A stretch of DNA of 64,000 bases from Saprospiraceae bacterium (GCA_016714785.1 JADKCC010000016.1:101101-165100); one strand, 5' to 3'. Shown: positions 27,490-37,149, counted from the stretch's first letter. Notes: generated from the letters alone by a model not told the origin. Translations and numbers: made by a program.

Positions 27490-28032
27490 TTATTTACTTT
27501 GCAGTTTGCTAAAATTAAGAATTCTATCCCTTTGTTTTTCGTGATGCCTGAAGTGCATTTCAGTAAATTGTAACCAATTAATTGCTGTAAAGTAGCCTAA
27601 TCCAGGATGCTTTGTTTTACCTTGGAGGCCATTGTCAGAGACGACCTTGTTAAAACTTTGTAAATCCTTTTTTATTTTTAAAAATGCCTTTTTTAACATA
27701 TCAATGTTATCTGGTTGTGGTATTTTCGCTGATAAGGCTGAATCACCCACAATCCTAATATTGGGAAAACTATTGTTGGCAAACATGGACTTTGCTTCTG
27801 AATTCATCTCAAATTTTACGTTTTCTTGGGTTTTTAAACACACTTTTATTTGATTAACATAAAAGGTTGTTTCGAACATTAAATGCAGATATAACTGACC
27901 TAACGACCATGATAATGCGTCTGGTTTATACCTTAATTGCGATAAACTATAAAAATCTAAATGATATAACCAATGATCAATCGCCATCAATGCTAAATGT
28001 GTTTTTGCATGAAATTCTTCTTGTAATAACAT
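27490..28032 (-). CDS. DinB-like helical bundle protein
   Basis: The 180-residue protein looks like a four-helix DinB/DUF1569-type fold. Such proteins bind a metal through three histidines. Candidate ligands are visible in LGQLYLHLMFE (about residue 50) and in EMHFRHHEKQRDRI near the C-terminus (about 158-171). Members include bacillithiol or mycothiol S-transferases, but the substrate here is unknown. The gene is divergent from the DoxX gene. Confidence 0.72.
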   Translation of the reverse strand: MLLQEEFHAKTHLALMAIDHWLYHLDFYSLSQLRYKPDALSWSLGQLYLHLMFETTFYVNQIKVCLKTQENVKFEMNSEAKSMFANNSFPNIRIVGDSALSAKIPQPDNIDMLKKAFLKIKKDLQSFNKVVSDNGLQGKTKHPGLGYFTAINWLQFTEMHFRHHEKQRDRILNFSKLQSK

Positions 28033-28144
28033 TTGTCAATTTGCTTCAGAATATAACAATGACACAAAAATACATTATTTTGATCGAAAAGGATTTGTTA
28101 CTTTATTTTTAACAGTGTCTTTACAAATATTCGGTTATCATTAT

Positions 28145-28176
28145 TTGTAATTATCTATAAAATCAGGTACTTTTGC
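28145..28176 (+). promoter_or_regulatory. Bacteroidota-type promoter of the DoxX gene
   Basis: TTTG at 28145-28148, a 20-bp spacer and TACTTTTG at 28169-28176 fit the -33 TTTG / -7 TAnnTTTG promoter. The start codon is 43 nt downstream. Confidence 0.6.
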
Positions 28177-28219
28177 GCTTGCAATAGTTAATTTTTTACA
28201 AAATATAGATATTTACATT

Positions 28220-29707
28220 ATGACGATTATAACTTTAATGCTATATATTGGGATAGCTGCTTTAGCAATCACTTTATTGATGACACAAGTTTATAAAGTT
28301 CATAAAAGTTGGTTGATGACCTTCCTTCAGAATTTTATAGGTATTTTATTTGTGTTTTCTGGATGGGTCAAAGCTGTAGATCCCATGGGCACAGCCTTCA
28401 AAATGGAAGATTATTTTGCGGAGTTTGAATCTACTTTTAGTGAAACAGCGATGAGTTTTGTTGCACCATTGTTTCCCTTGTTATCTCAATATTCTTTGGC
28501 ATTTGCTATATTTATGATTATCTTTGAAATCGTTTTGGGTATTATGCTCATATTGGGAGATAGGCCCAAATGGACATCTTGGTTGTTTTTCTTGCTTGTA
28601 GTGTTTTTTACCTTCTTGACAGGTTTTACTTTTCTGACAGGGTATGTACCAATGGATCAGAATTTCTTTTCGTTTGGAGAATGGACCACCTACAAGGCTT
28701 CCAATATGCGCGTGACAGATTGTGGTTGTTTTGGAGATTTTATTAAGCTTGATCCTAGGATTTCATTTTACAAAGATCTTTTTCTTATGATACCTGCTGT
28801 CTATTTCCTATTCAGACATAAAGATATGCACCAACTTTTGACAAGCAAAACGCGTAATCTTATAGGATTGAGCGCTACAGGTATATTGATATTATATTGT
28901 ATTTATAACTTTTATTGGGATGAGCCTCATGTAGATTTTAGACCTTTCAAAAATGGTGCAAATATAGCAGCCATTCAAAAAATAGAAAAAGACGCTGCAA
29001 ATGCTGTTCAAGTAGTATCTTTGAAAATGAAAAATAAAAAAACTGGTGAGATCAAAAATGTACCTTATGCCGAGTATATGCAAAATCTTGCTGCACTGAC
29101 AGATGAGTATGAAACCATCGAACAAATCCGAACAGAACCTACTGTAAAAGCTACAAAAATAAGTGAATTTACAGTTACTGACTTTGATGGAGAAGAGCAG
29201 TCAGCTCTTTATTTGGCCAATAAGGAAGCACATCTTATGATACCTGTATATAAAGCCAAATATAAAGCAGTGTCCAATAAACGTATGGTAAGAGATTCTA
29301 TATTCACCACTGATACGCTAGCCGTTTCTGGTTTCGCTGACAGTGTTTCCATTGTGAAGACTTTTAAAGAAGTCCAAGAAAAAGAAGAAACTTACTTTGA
29401 CATTCATTGGGATCAAGCATTTTTAGATGTTTTCAAAACCATCATCAAGCCGCTGATGGAAGATGCAGCCAAAGATAAAGTTAAGATGTCTGTAGTTGTG
29501 ACTGGTATTGATAAAGAGAAAGCAGGTTTATTGGCCAAAGAAACGGGTGTGAATGCGCAATATTTAACATCTGATGAGAAATTTATCAAAACTATCATGC
29601 GCTCCAATCCTGGTATTGTACTTTGGAAGGATGGTGTTTTATTGCATAAATGGCATTACAAGAAATTGCCAAAGTGGGATAGTATTAAAGAAACGTATTT
29701 GAAGTGA
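28220..29707 (+). CDS. DoxX/MauE-like membrane protein (BT_3928 type)
   Basis: The 495-residue protein has an N-terminal membrane half (about residues 1-240, five or six helices) with FSGWVKAVDPMGTAFKMEDYF and the MauE/DoxX-like CGCFGDF motif (about 172-178). A soluble C-terminal half (about 250-495) follows that is longer than in ordinary DoxX proteins. In Bacteroidota this architecture is annotated as BT_3928 family. MauE-like proteins are linked to thiol/disulfide chemistry, so the two cysteines of CGCFG may be redox active (inference). The C-terminal end, ending GIVLWKDGVLLHKWHYKKLP, is thioredoxin-like in flavour but without a visible CxxC. Confidence 0.8.
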   Translation: MTIITLMLYIGIAALAITLLMTQVYKVHKSWLMTFLQNFIGILFVFSGWVKAVDPMGTAFKMEDYFAEFESTFSETAMSFVAPLFPLLSQYSLAFAIFMIIFEIVLGIMLILGDRPKWTSWLFFLLVVFFTFLTGFTFLTGYVPMDQNFFSFGEWTTYKASNMRVTDCGCFGDFIKLDPRISFYKDLFLMIPAVYFLFRHKDMHQLLTSKTRNLIGLSATGILILYCIYNFYWDEPHVDFRPFKNGANIAAIQKIEKDAANAVQVVSLKMKNKKTGEIKNVPYAEYMQNLAALTDEYETIEQIRTEPTVKATKISEFTVTDFDGEEQSALYLANKEAHLMIPVYKAKYKAVSNKRMVRDSIFTTDTLAVSGFADSVSIVKTFKEVQEKEETYFDIHWDQAFLDVFKTIIKPLMEDAAKDKVKMSVVVTGIDKEKAGLLAKETGVNAQYLTSDEKFIKTIMRSNPGIVLWKDGVLLHKWHYKKLPKWDSIKETYLK

Positions 29708-29768
29708 TAGTGCGACATGCTGGCACAAAGCTTTGACATTCATAAAGGAATAATATTAAGTTATTGCT

Positions 29769-29776
29769 TATCTTTG
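29769..29776 (+). promoter_or_regulatory. Candidate -7 box (TATCTTTG) for the serine hydrolase gene
   Basis: An exact TAnnTTTG match 16 nt upstream of the ATG. The nearest TTTG upstream is too far away (33-bp spacer) to be a standard -33 box. Confidence 0.38.
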
Positions 29777-29791
29777 TCGTAAATACTTATT

Positions 29792-31141
29792 ATGTCCAAG
29801 TTAAAAATATTGAAGTTTGTAAGTCTTACATTGCTTGTACTTGTGTTGACTGCTGGTTTTTATTTTTATCCGCAATTAGCTATTGCTACTGGATATGCCG
29901 CTAAAAAAATATGTACATGTACTTATGCTACAGGTCGAGAGTTGGAAGAAGTAGAGCAGAATGATTTATATTTTAGTATATTGACCTTGGTGGACAATGA
30001 GTTGGATATCGCAAAATCTTCTGTTACAAGTAAGCTCTTTGGATTTTCGCCGAAAACAGCTGTATTCAAACCGGGTATTGGGTGTGTGTTGTTGGATGGG
30101 AAAGATGATTTTAATGTTAGATTTCCTAGTACTGAAAAGTCAAATCATTCGATAGATTCTATTTTTAGCTTCAAGCAAGGAACTACTAAAGGAGTCAATA
30201 AAAAATTACTATTACAGACCGTTAATGAAGCATTTGATCCTAATGATGCCTTGAATCAAAAGCGAACAACTGCAGTGTTGGTCATACATCGAGATACATT
30301 GATAGCCGAAGAGTACGCAAAACCATTTGCTGTAAACACACCACAATTGGGATGGTCTATGACTAAAAGTATGATGAATACTTTTGCTGGGTTATTGATT
30401 CAGCAAGGTAAGATGAAAACAGATCAAACGCATCTTTTCGCATCTTGGGCCACGGATGCAAGGAAAAATATCAGTTTAACACATCTCCTCCAAATGAATA
30501 GTGGACTCTCGTGGGACGAAGATTATACGACAGTTTCTGATGCTACAAAAATGTTGTATAGTTCAGAAGATGTTTCGACGATTCCTTTGAGTAAGTCACT
30601 GGAATATGAAATCGGAAAGACTTGGTATTACAGTTCGGGTACTACCAATTTGTTGAGCAAATATTTTCGTAACATTTTGGGCGATGATAGACTATACCTA
30701 ACGTTTTTAAAAGAACATCTTTTTGATGTTTTGGGCATGGATTCAGCTTTTATAGAGACAGATGAAACGGGTACTTTTATTGGTTCTAGTTATGGATATG
30801 CCACACCAAGAGATTGGGCAAAATATGGGTTGTTATATTTGTATGATGGAATTTGGCAAGGCAAACGTTTACTCCCTGAAGGGTGGGTAGCATTTAGCAA
30901 AGAATCGGCCACAGGAAGTAACGGCATTTACGGTGCTCAATTTTGGCTCAATCAAAACGGAGTCCAATATCCTGATGCTCCTCATGATATGTTGATAGCG
31001 GATGGATATCAAGGGCAGTTTGTTTTTATCATACCATCGTATGATGTAGTGATAGTTCGCATGGGTACAGGTGGCAAAGAGTTTGATACCAATCTTTTTT
31101 TGAAAAATATTCTGGCTGCCATACCACCAAAGATCAAATAG
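29792..31141 (+). CDS. Serine hydrolase of the beta-lactamase class C/PBP-like family
   Basis: The 449-residue protein has an N-terminal membrane anchor or signal (LTLLVLVLTAGFYFYP) and a beta-lactamase-like serine hydrolase domain from about residue 150. The active-site SxxK is in GWSMTKSM (Ser at about 188). The second motif is YYSSGTTN (about 280), and the third-strand element is ADGYQGQFVFIIPSYDVVIV. The family includes DD-peptidases, esterases and amidases; the substrate is not predictable. A lipoprotein gene follows 3 nt after, suggesting co-transcription. Confidence 0.85.
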   Translation: MSKLKILKFVSLTLLVLVLTAGFYFYPQLAIATGYAAKKICTCTYATGRELEEVEQNDLYFSILTLVDNELDIAKSSVTSKLFGFSPKTAVFKPGIGCVLLDGKDDFNVRFPSTEKSNHSIDSIFSFKQGTTKGVNKKLLLQTVNEAFDPNDALNQKRTTAVLVIHRDTLIAEEYAKPFAVNTPQLGWSMTKSMMNTFAGLLIQQGKMKTDQTHLFASWATDARKNISLTHLLQMNSGLSWDEDYTTVSDATKMLYSSEDVSTIPLSKSLEYEIGKTWYYSSGTTNLLSKYFRNILGDDRLYLTFLKEHLFDVLGMDSAFIETDETGTFIGSSYGYATPRDWAKYGLLYLYDGIWQGKRLLPEGWVAFSKESATGSNGIYGAQFWLNQNGVQYPDAPHDMLIADGYQGQFVFIIPSYDVVIVRMGTGGKEFDTNLFLKNILAAIPPKIK

Positions 31142-31144
31142 AAC

Positions 31145-31816
31145 ATGAAGAAATTACTAAAACTGATTTGTGTTTTGTTTTTGATTTTGGGCTGCACAAA
31201 AAAAAGTATTCCTATCTCAACCAATGGAATCTTTATTATTGGTGCTCCTTGTAAGATCACAAAAGACCAAGGTATAGATGCAGAAATAGGTACAATAATT
31301 TGTGATAGCATAGTTTTAAATTATGAGTACGGAAGATATAGCAATCCTGGGCCACTGACAGAAATTGAAAAATTTAAAATGGCTTTTCGAGGTAAGTATC
31401 ACAGCGTTTTTTTTGAAAAAATTTATATTGACACTAAATTGTATAAACAATATATGGACTCTGTACAAGTAATGACTGTCACCAAATTACAGTCGCACAA
31501 CAAGACATTATTGTTTGATTGTAGTGTTTGCAATCAAGTAGCTACTTTGAAATTTCGAAAGGCGACGTATCGATTTCCATTTTATAATGATCAAAGTATT
31601 ACAGAAAGAACTAATTTTAAGATGTATATAGACACTGTTGGAAACTATCATAGGAAGATTTATTTATCGCAAAATGGCGCAAGTTCTGGATTATACTTAT
31701 CTCCTTTGGAAAATGCTAAACAAGGTAACAAATTATCTATCCAAACGGAATCAAAAGGAAAGCTGGATTATATCTTTAAGTTATTGCAAAGTGTTAGATT
31801 AACGCCGCACAAATAA
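31145..31816 (+). CDS. Putative lipoprotein, unknown function
   Basis: This 223-residue protein has a lipoprotein signal peptide (LKLICVLFLILGC, lipobox LILGC with Cys at about residue 18). No domain is recognised. It follows the serine hydrolase by 3 nt and precedes the HAD gene by 9 nt, so these three are probably one operon. Confidence 0.7.
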   Translation: MKKLLKLICVLFLILGCTKKSIPISTNGIFIIGAPCKITKDQGIDAEIGTIICDSIVLNYEYGRYSNPGPLTEIEKFKMAFRGKYHSVFFEKIYIDTKLYKQYMDSVQVMTVTKLQSHNKTLLFDCSVCNQVATLKFRKATYRFPFYNDQSITERTNFKMYIDTVGNYHRKIYLSQNGASSGLYLSPLENAKQGNKLSIQTESKGKLDYIFKLLQSVRLTPHK

Positions 31817-31825
31817 ACCCAAATT

Positions 31826-32473
31826 ATGCATACGAATCGACCTATAGAAAACATCATTTTTGACTTTGGTGGTGTATTATTGGATATAGATTATCAACGA
31901 ACTTATGATGCGTTGTCCACCTTATTAAAGGTGAATTTTGATGTGGTTAATCTACCTTCAGCAACACAAAATGCCTTGGCTGACTTTGAGACTGGTAAGA
32001 TCAATGTTGAAACATTTATATGGAATCTACAGCGACTAGCTACCGAAGATGTGCCGATAGGACAAGACATCATCAAAGCTTGGAATGCTATGCTGATTGG
32101 TTGGAATCCTGCTAAATTTGAGTTTTTGTTGTCATTGCGTAAGCGCTACAATGTTTATTTGCTAAGCAATACCAATGAATTGCATTTGGAATGGGTATAT
32201 AAAGACTTGAAACATAATCATGGCATCATTGACTTTGATCAAACTTTTTTTAACAAGACTTATTATTCTCATTTATTGGGCTTTAAAAAACCCGATAAGG
32301 AGATATTTGAATGGGTAACTCAAGACTTACAATTGGATATTTCTCAAACCATCTTTATTGACGATTTGGCCCATAATATTATTGGTGCAGCAGCTATTGG
32401 ATGGCAAACCTATCAGCATAATCCTAAGGAAGATTTGATCGATATTTTTCGAAATAGATTAAAATTATTATAA
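31826..32473 (+). CDS. HAD-superfamily phosphatase (HAD-IA, YihX-like)
   Basis: This 215-residue protein has the HAD motifs in order: IIFDFGGVLLDID (motif I, nucleophile Asp; the second Asp is replaced by Gly, as in YihX-like members), LLSNTNELH (motif II), LLGFKKPDKEIF (motif III Lys) and TIFIDDLAHNI (motif IV). YihX itself dephosphorylates alpha-D-glucose 1-phosphate; the substrate here is inferred at best. It is likely co-transcribed with the two genes upstream. Confidence 0.88.
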   Translation: MHTNRPIENIIFDFGGVLLDIDYQRTYDALSTLLKVNFDVVNLPSATQNALADFETGKINVETFIWNLQRLATEDVPIGQDIIKAWNAMLIGWNPAKFEFLLSLRKRYNVYLLSNTNELHLEWVYKDLKHNHGIIDFDQTFFNKTYYSHLLGFKKPDKEIFEWVTQDLQLDISQTIFIDDLAHNIIGAAAIGWQTYQHNPKEDLIDIFRNRLKLL

Positions 32474-32565
32474 AAATTTGTCTATTTATAAAATGATTTA
32501 TACATTTACGACAGATTCTTATTAACACCCTTAATTATTGGCAGGTCTCTTTTGATCTGCCTTTT

Positions 32566-33063
32566 TTGTTTATGGCAATGTCTGATTTTTCTGATAAAAA
32601 AATATCCTTTTGGTCTCGCGAAGAAGCGGTACTAAACATAGAGAAATATTGTGCTTTTCAGGAGCGTTGTCATCAAGAAGTGAGGAGTAAGTTGTTAGAA
32701 CATGGGATTTACGGGGATGTATTAGAAGAGATCATCAGTGATTTGATATCCAATAATTTTCTGGACGAAGAGCGATTTGCCAAGACCTTTGCAAGAGGCA
32801 AATTCAGAATGAAGCATTGGGGCAGAAACAAAATACGAAACGAACTCAAGATGCGAAAAGTATCTACTTACTCAATCAATGAAGCCATGAAAGAAATAGA
32901 TGATGATGCGTACATGAAGACCCTAAAGCAATTGTTAGATAAAAAAGAACGGACTACTTCTTTTAAGAATAAATACGACCGACTCAAAAAGATGACCGAC
33001 TTTGCTATGGTGAAAGGGTATGAGTATGAATTGATCAGTATGATACTTAATGATAGTGCTTAG
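32566..33063 (+). CDS. recX: Regulatory protein RecX
   Basis: RecX binds RecA filaments and modulates recombination and SOS activity. The 165-residue protein has the three-helix repeat layout of RecX: SREEAVLNIEKYCAFQERCHQEVRSKL, then LISNNFLDEERFAKTFARGKFRMKHWG and NKIRNELKMRKVSTYSINEAM. Translation may start at Met3 or Met5 of the ORF (MFMAMSD). recA is not in the window. Confidence 0.88.
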   Translation: MFMAMSDFSDKKISFWSREEAVLNIEKYCAFQERCHQEVRSKLLEHGIYGDVLEEIISDLISNNFLDEERFAKTFARGKFRMKHWGRNKIRNELKMRKVSTYSINEAMKEIDDDAYMKTLKQLLDKKERTTSFKNKYDRLKKMTDFAMVKGYEYELISMILNDSA

Positions 33064-33173
33064 TCTCAATAGAGAACTTATTGATATGCTGCTCTTTTTC
33101 CCAATCTATGACTTAATCTAAAGTTATTTTTCCCACATAGAAATAAACGGTATTTGTCCATCACCAACTAACA

Positions 33174-35147
33174 TTATAAGCCCAATTGTTGTCTGTAATT
33201 TGGGTCAATGCCATTAAATTTTTGATTTATAGACTGTTGTAAATCTGATTTAGCCTCATTGATTTTATTGAGCGTATAGAATGTTTTAGATCGTTCGTAA
33301 TAGAACATAGGTTTATTATTGGAATTTTGCTTTAGCGCTTCATTGTAGGCTAAAATTGCTTCTTCGTTTCTATTTAGCAATCTTAGAGCTCTGCCTTTTT
33401 CGTACCACAAATCACCATTGGAAGGGACGAGCTTTAGATAAGATTCTATATCAGCGAGTGCTAAATCCACCTTGCCAAGGTTGTGATACATTATGGACCT
33501 ATTCATATATCCTACAGCATGGTCAGGTTTGAGTACAAGACCTTCCGTCATGTCTTTGATAGCATTTTCTATATCTCCCAATCTAGCATAAGTTGCTCCT
33601 CGATTGATGCGAAACTCACCATCTTTTGGATCATATTCTATGGCTTTGCTATAGTCACGAAGTGCCATTAAAAGTGTGTCTCTACCAGTAGCAAGTTCAA
33701 AAAACAATCTTGCGCGGCTATTATATGCTTGAGGTTGCTGATCCTTCATAGCTATCGTGGCATTGTAATCTGCCAAAGCTTCAGGATACATCTTTTTGTC
33801 TCTATAAAAATTGGCCCTATTACCGTAAGGCAAAGTGGTATTTTTGTAGTACTTCAAAACATGAGTCCAAAGGGTGCCACTATTCTCCCAAATTTTGTTT
33901 TGGTTATAGGAAATAAAAGAAAAAATGAAAATGAAACAACCAGAGATACCCATTGCCATGGTCGATTTTTCAGGCTTGCTTGTCAGCCATTGATCTAAAT
34001 AATAGCCACCAATAAAAAACAAACCCAAATAGGCGATATAAGTAAATCTGTCTGCTAGGAATCCTTGTCCTGCTCCAAGTATTTGTAGTAAAAATACAAT
34101 ATTAACTATGAAAAAGACTAGGCCAAAGAATATAGCCTTTTGTTCCTTTAGGTAAGTTTTGTAAAGAATGTATAAAATGATGGGTGCAATCAATATCGAA
34201 GGATAGAAATACCACGGGAAATAGTTGGGGTAAGGGTAGAGTGGGGACAATTCATAAGGCACAATTAATTTGATCAAATAAACTACAAAACTGAAAGCAC
34301 CCACAAACAACCGTTGTATAAAATTGAAATTGGTTGTATCGGTTACTATGGCCAATGATCCGAATTTTTTTAACATTATGACTCCCAAAATACCAAAGCT
34401 GAGAGACATAATTAAAAAAGGTATTTTGTTTAAAATGCTTTTCAGTTCCCACCGTTTATCTAAGAAGTAGTCCACAGCCATCATACTCAAAGGTAGTGAT
34501 ACGGCTTGTATTTTGGAAAATAGCGACAAAGTAAATAAAATGGTCATCCATACCCAACGTAGGTTATTTCCATCTTTTTTAAATTTTATGTATTGTAAAA
34601 GCGCTCCTAAATAAAATGCTCCAAATAGCACATCTTTGCGCTCTGTGACCCACGCCACAGACTCTACACGCATAGGGTGTACTCCAAACAGCAGTGCTAC
34701 AAATAGTGCACCACGCCATCCAATACCTAGCAGTAAGACAATTCGATAGGCCAAAAATACACATATCAAATGCAATAAAACATTGTTAAGGTGCCAGTTG
34801 TAAGGTTTGTCAAAACCAAATTGTACTTTTTCGATAGCAAAGGTCCATATCGTTAAAGGATTATAATTGCCTATGACTCCCGAAGAGAATATTTCTTTGG
34901 TATTCTCCCAGAAATTTTCCTTATTTATATTTTGCACCAAGGGGTTTTCATAGAAGTTTCTATCGTCATCCCAGTTGACAAATTTATTGTCGAGTGCAGT
35001 TGTAAAACACATAAATGTTACTATAACTGCCAAAAGCCCCGGCCACCAAGCATTTTTTGTAACACCGAGAGGTGAAGTGGGTACACTTGATTGCTTCGTT
35101 GTTTCCTTGCTTTTGGATGTGGTATTACCTACATTTTTTTTTGCCAT
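33174..35147 (-). CDS. Multi-pass membrane protein with C-terminal TPR repeats (PMT/TMTC-like)
   Basis: This 657-residue protein has an N-terminal polar tail (about 30 residues), about ten or eleven membrane helices (about 33-420), and a C-terminal TPR array (about 440-650: YPEALADYNATIAM, DYSKAIEYDPKDGEFRINRG, AIKDMTEGLVLKPDHAVGYMNRS). The first loop has FVNWDDDRNFYENPLV and the next HPMRVESVAWVTERKDVL, the diagnostic loops of TMTC/PMT-like glycosyltransferases. It may transfer a sugar from a lipid donor to exported proteins; donor and acceptor are unknown. Confidence 0.82.
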   Translation of the reverse strand: MAKKNVGNTTSKSKETTKQSSVPTSPLGVTKNAWWPGLLAVIVTFMCFTTALDNKFVNWDDDRNFYENPLVQNINKENFWENTKEIFSSGVIGNYNPLTIWTFAIEKVQFGFDKPYNWHLNNVLLHLICVFLAYRIVLLLGIGWRGALFVALLFGVHPMRVESVAWVTERKDVLFGAFYLGALLQYIKFKKDGNNLRWVWMTILFTLSLFSKIQAVSLPLSMMAVDYFLDKRWELKSILNKIPFLIMSLSFGILGVIMLKKFGSLAIVTDTTNFNFIQRLFVGAFSFVVYLIKLIVPYELSPLYPYPNYFPWYFYPSILIAPIILYILYKTYLKEQKAIFFGLVFFIVNIVFLLQILGAGQGFLADRFTYIAYLGLFFIGGYYLDQWLTSKPEKSTMAMGISGCFIFIFSFISYNQNKIWENSGTLWTHVLKYYKNTTLPYGNRANFYRDKKMYPEALADYNATIAMKDQQPQAYNSRARLFFELATGRDTLLMALRDYSKAIEYDPKDGEFRINRGATYARLGDIENAIKDMTEGLVLKPDHAVGYMNRSIMYHNLGKVDLALADIESYLKLVPSNGDLWYEKGRALRLLNRNEEAILAYNEALKQNSNNKPMFYYERSKTFYTLNKINEAKSDLQQSINQKFNGIDPNYRQQLGL

Positions 35148-35174
35148 AACTCTAATATGTATATATCCTTAAGG

Positions 35175-35182
35175 CAAAGGTA
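35175..35182 (-). promoter_or_regulatory. -7 box (TACCTTTG) upstream of the membrane/TPR gene
   Basis: The minus strand reads TACCTTTG, matching TAnnTTTG, 28 nt upstream of the start codon. The -33 box is not clear. Confidence 0.42.
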
Positions 35183-35382
35183 GTTATTAGTTACTTAAAC
35201 CCGAAATATGAATTAGAAAATCTATTCCGAAGCTAAACTACTGCAAATCAGGACCTTCGCCTATTTTTCTTTTGTAACCATAGCGGTGCTACGCTTTTCG
35301 CATATAAATAGCTGATTTATTGCATTTTAGCTTCTCATGCTGAAGTTCTAACGCATAATACGGGTTTAATAAAATAAGTTTT

Positions 35383-35498
35383 CTCTCCCACTTAAACTAT
35401 AATCATAAGTCATTTCGAAGAAGCTTTAGCGACTGAGAAACCTATCTTTTGGGTTCAAATATTTGAAAATACTCATTTGAAAAAGTAGAATTAGGAAC
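35383..35498. repeat. Dispersed intergenic repeat, copy 2
   Basis: This is homologous to 22971-23092: TCTCCCACTTAAACTATAA, GTCATTTCGAAG, CTTTAGCGACTGAGAAACC and a GAAAATACTCATTTGA block in the same order. It abuts the trpF stop codon. Confidence 0.65.
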
Positions 35499-36110
35499 TT
35501 AGTGCGTACTTTGTCTTATCTTTTCTACAAATTTTGAAATCACTTGTATGTCTTTGATGCCAGGACTGCATTCAAATTTGCTATTTATGTCGATACCTTT
35601 AAAGGATGGGTGAGTAAAAACACTTAAAGCATCCACATCGTTAGGTCCAATACCACCACTGAGTAAAAAAGGTGTAGAAATGTTTAACTCTTTGAGAACG
35701 CTCCAATCAAATTTTTTTCCAGATCCACCAAAATTTTTTGTTGCAGTATCGAATAGGAAGTAGTCACAAAATGGGTAATCATGGATTGATTTGAAGTCAA
35801 AAGTATCATCTATTCGAAACACCTTGATGATGGGACTGATTGTACGTATCATTTTGGTAAATTCCAATGTTTCATCGCCATGGAGTTGGACATAGTCAAG
35901 TTGATATTTTTTTACTTTTTCAGCGATCGTTGCTATATCAGCATTGACAAAAACACCCACTTTTTTGATAGTGCGAGCTAAAGATGGTAAAGCTTTTTCA
36001 ACATACCTTGGTGATGTAGGATAAAAATTGTATCCAACCATATCAATGTCTAATTGGCTGATTGATATGATGTTTTCTATATCTTTTAGCCCACATACTT
36101 TGATGATCAT
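35499..36110 (-). CDS. trpF: Phosphoribosylanthranilate isomerase
   Basis: This enzyme catalyses the third step of tryptophan synthesis from chorismate, an Amadori rearrangement. The 203-residue TIM barrel begins MIIKVCGLKD with the catalytic Cys. It includes VGYNFYPTSPRYV, VQLHGDE and the phosphate-binding FLLSGGIGPNDV and GIDINSKFECSPGIKD near the end. Its start overlaps the trpC stop by 4 nt (ATGA), so translation is coupled. No other trp gene follows. Confidence 0.95.
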   Translation of the reverse strand: MIIKVCGLKDIENIISISQLDIDMVGYNFYPTSPRYVEKALPSLARTIKKVGVFVNADIATIAEKVKKYQLDYVQLHGDETLEFTKMIRTISPIIKVFRIDDTFDFKSIHDYPFCDYFLFDTATKNFGGSGKKFDWSVLKELNISTPFLLSGGIGPNDVDALSVFTHPSFKGIDINSKFECSPGIKDIQVISKFVEKIRQSTH

Positions 36111-36898
36111 ATTGTTGATTTGATCTTTTGGACAAAATCAACAAAGGATTGCACAGGATCATTTGTTTTCATAAAACATTCACCGATCAAAAAACCGTCG
36201 TATCCAACTCCTTTTAATTCAATCACCGCTTTTGGGTCATCAATACCACTTTCTGATATTTTAACAGCATCTGTCGGTAGTTGTGGAAATATATCTTTGG
36301 AATAGCGCAAGTCAGTAACGAAAGTTTTGAGATTTCGATTATTTACACCTATATTTCTTATTCTTTCGTGGTACTTTTTGATCTGATCTGCCGTATGGAT
36401 TTCCATCAATACTTCCAAGCCACACTCGACAGCAACTTTGGATAGTTCATCAACTTGGTTTTTTGTCAATATCTCTGCGATGAGCAAGATGGCATCTGCA
36501 CCAATACTTTTTGCTTCTAAAATCTGATAAGGGTCTATGACGAAATCCTTCCGAAGGATTGGGATATGATTAATGGCTCTTGCTTGGATTAAATCATTGT
36601 CACTTCCACCAAAAAAATCAACATCGGTCAGTACAGAAAGTCCTGAAGCTCCGCATTGGGCATACCCAGTAGTAACAGTTTCTACATCAGCCAGTAGATT
36701 GATGTTGGGTTTGGAAGGAGATTTTCGTTTGAATTCTGCAATGATGCCACTCAATTTGCTATCCATAATAAACTCAGACAATACAAAACACTTTCTTTCA
36801 AATACTATAGTTTTTATCAATTCTTTTTCTCCCACTTTAGACTTTTTGAAGGAGACTTCTTCTTGTTTTCGTTTGACGATGGTATCTAGTATATTCAT
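36107..36898 (-). CDS. trpC: Indole-3-glycerol-phosphate synthase
   Basis: This enzyme closes the indole ring from CdRP in tryptophan synthesis. The 263-residue TIM barrel has IIAEFKRKSPSKPNIN (with the catalytic Lys), LSVLTDVDFFGGS, PILRKDFVIDPYQI, GVNNRNLKTF and the phosphate-binding SESGIDDP and GFLIGECFMK. Length matches monofunctional TrpC. It is coupled to trpF by a 4-nt overlap; a -7 box lies 42 nt upstream. Confidence 0.96.
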   Translation of the reverse strand: MNILDTIVKRKQEEVSFKKSKVGEKELIKTIVFERKCFVLSEFIMDSKLSGIIAEFKRKSPSKPNINLLADVETVTTGYAQCGASGLSVLTDVDFFGGSDNDLIQARAINHIPILRKDFVIDPYQILEAKSIGADAILLIAEILTKNQVDELSKVAVECGLEVLMEIHTADQIKKYHERIRNIGVNNRNLKTFVTDLRYSKDIFPQLPTDAVKISESGIDDPKAVIELKGVGYDGFLIGECFMKTNDPVQSFVDFVQKIKSTI

Positions 36899-36939
36899 TC
36901 CTTGACTTCGATTTTTGGATGACTAATTGATTAGTAGGG

Positions 36940-36947
36940 CAAAGGTA
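36940..36947 (-). promoter_or_regulatory. -7 box (TACCTTTG) upstream of trpC-trpF
   Basis: The minus strand reads TACCTTTG, matching TAnnTTTG, 42 nt upstream of trpC. I see no leader peptide rich in Trp codons, so attenuation is not supported. Confidence 0.42.
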
Positions 36948-37087
36948 AATGAAATATTCATTAGTTTGTGAAATTGGATTTGATGTTTTGGCTTTATGAT
37001 AGAAAGCTAGTTTCTTAACTTCACATATTAAAATTGATTGGGTTAGCATATTGCATAAATAGGTTTTAATTTCTTTAAGAAAATAAA

Positions 37088-37114
37088 AAGCCATCAAGAA
37101 AATCTTGATGGCTT
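37088..37114 (-). terminator. Terminator downstream of the cys-operon end
   Basis: A perfect 12-bp stem AAGCCATCAAGA / TCTTGATGGCTT with a 3-nt loop is followed by T residues on the minus strand. It ends transcription coming from the T9SS remnant and cysN. Confidence 0.85.
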
Positions 37115-37149
37115 CGCTTAAAATTGATGTTTTGGAACTAAGTATGCAC

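Larger units (their letters stand above)
35148..35498. other. Intergenic region with dispersed repeat
   Basis: About 350 bp without a gene. It holds the promoter box of the membrane/TPR gene near its left end and a dispersed repeat copy at 35383-35498. Confidence 0.55.

Noticed and set aside
36899..36960. Possible trp attenuator leader
   Set aside because: There is no Trp-rich small ORF and no alternative hairpin pair between the -7 box and trpC.
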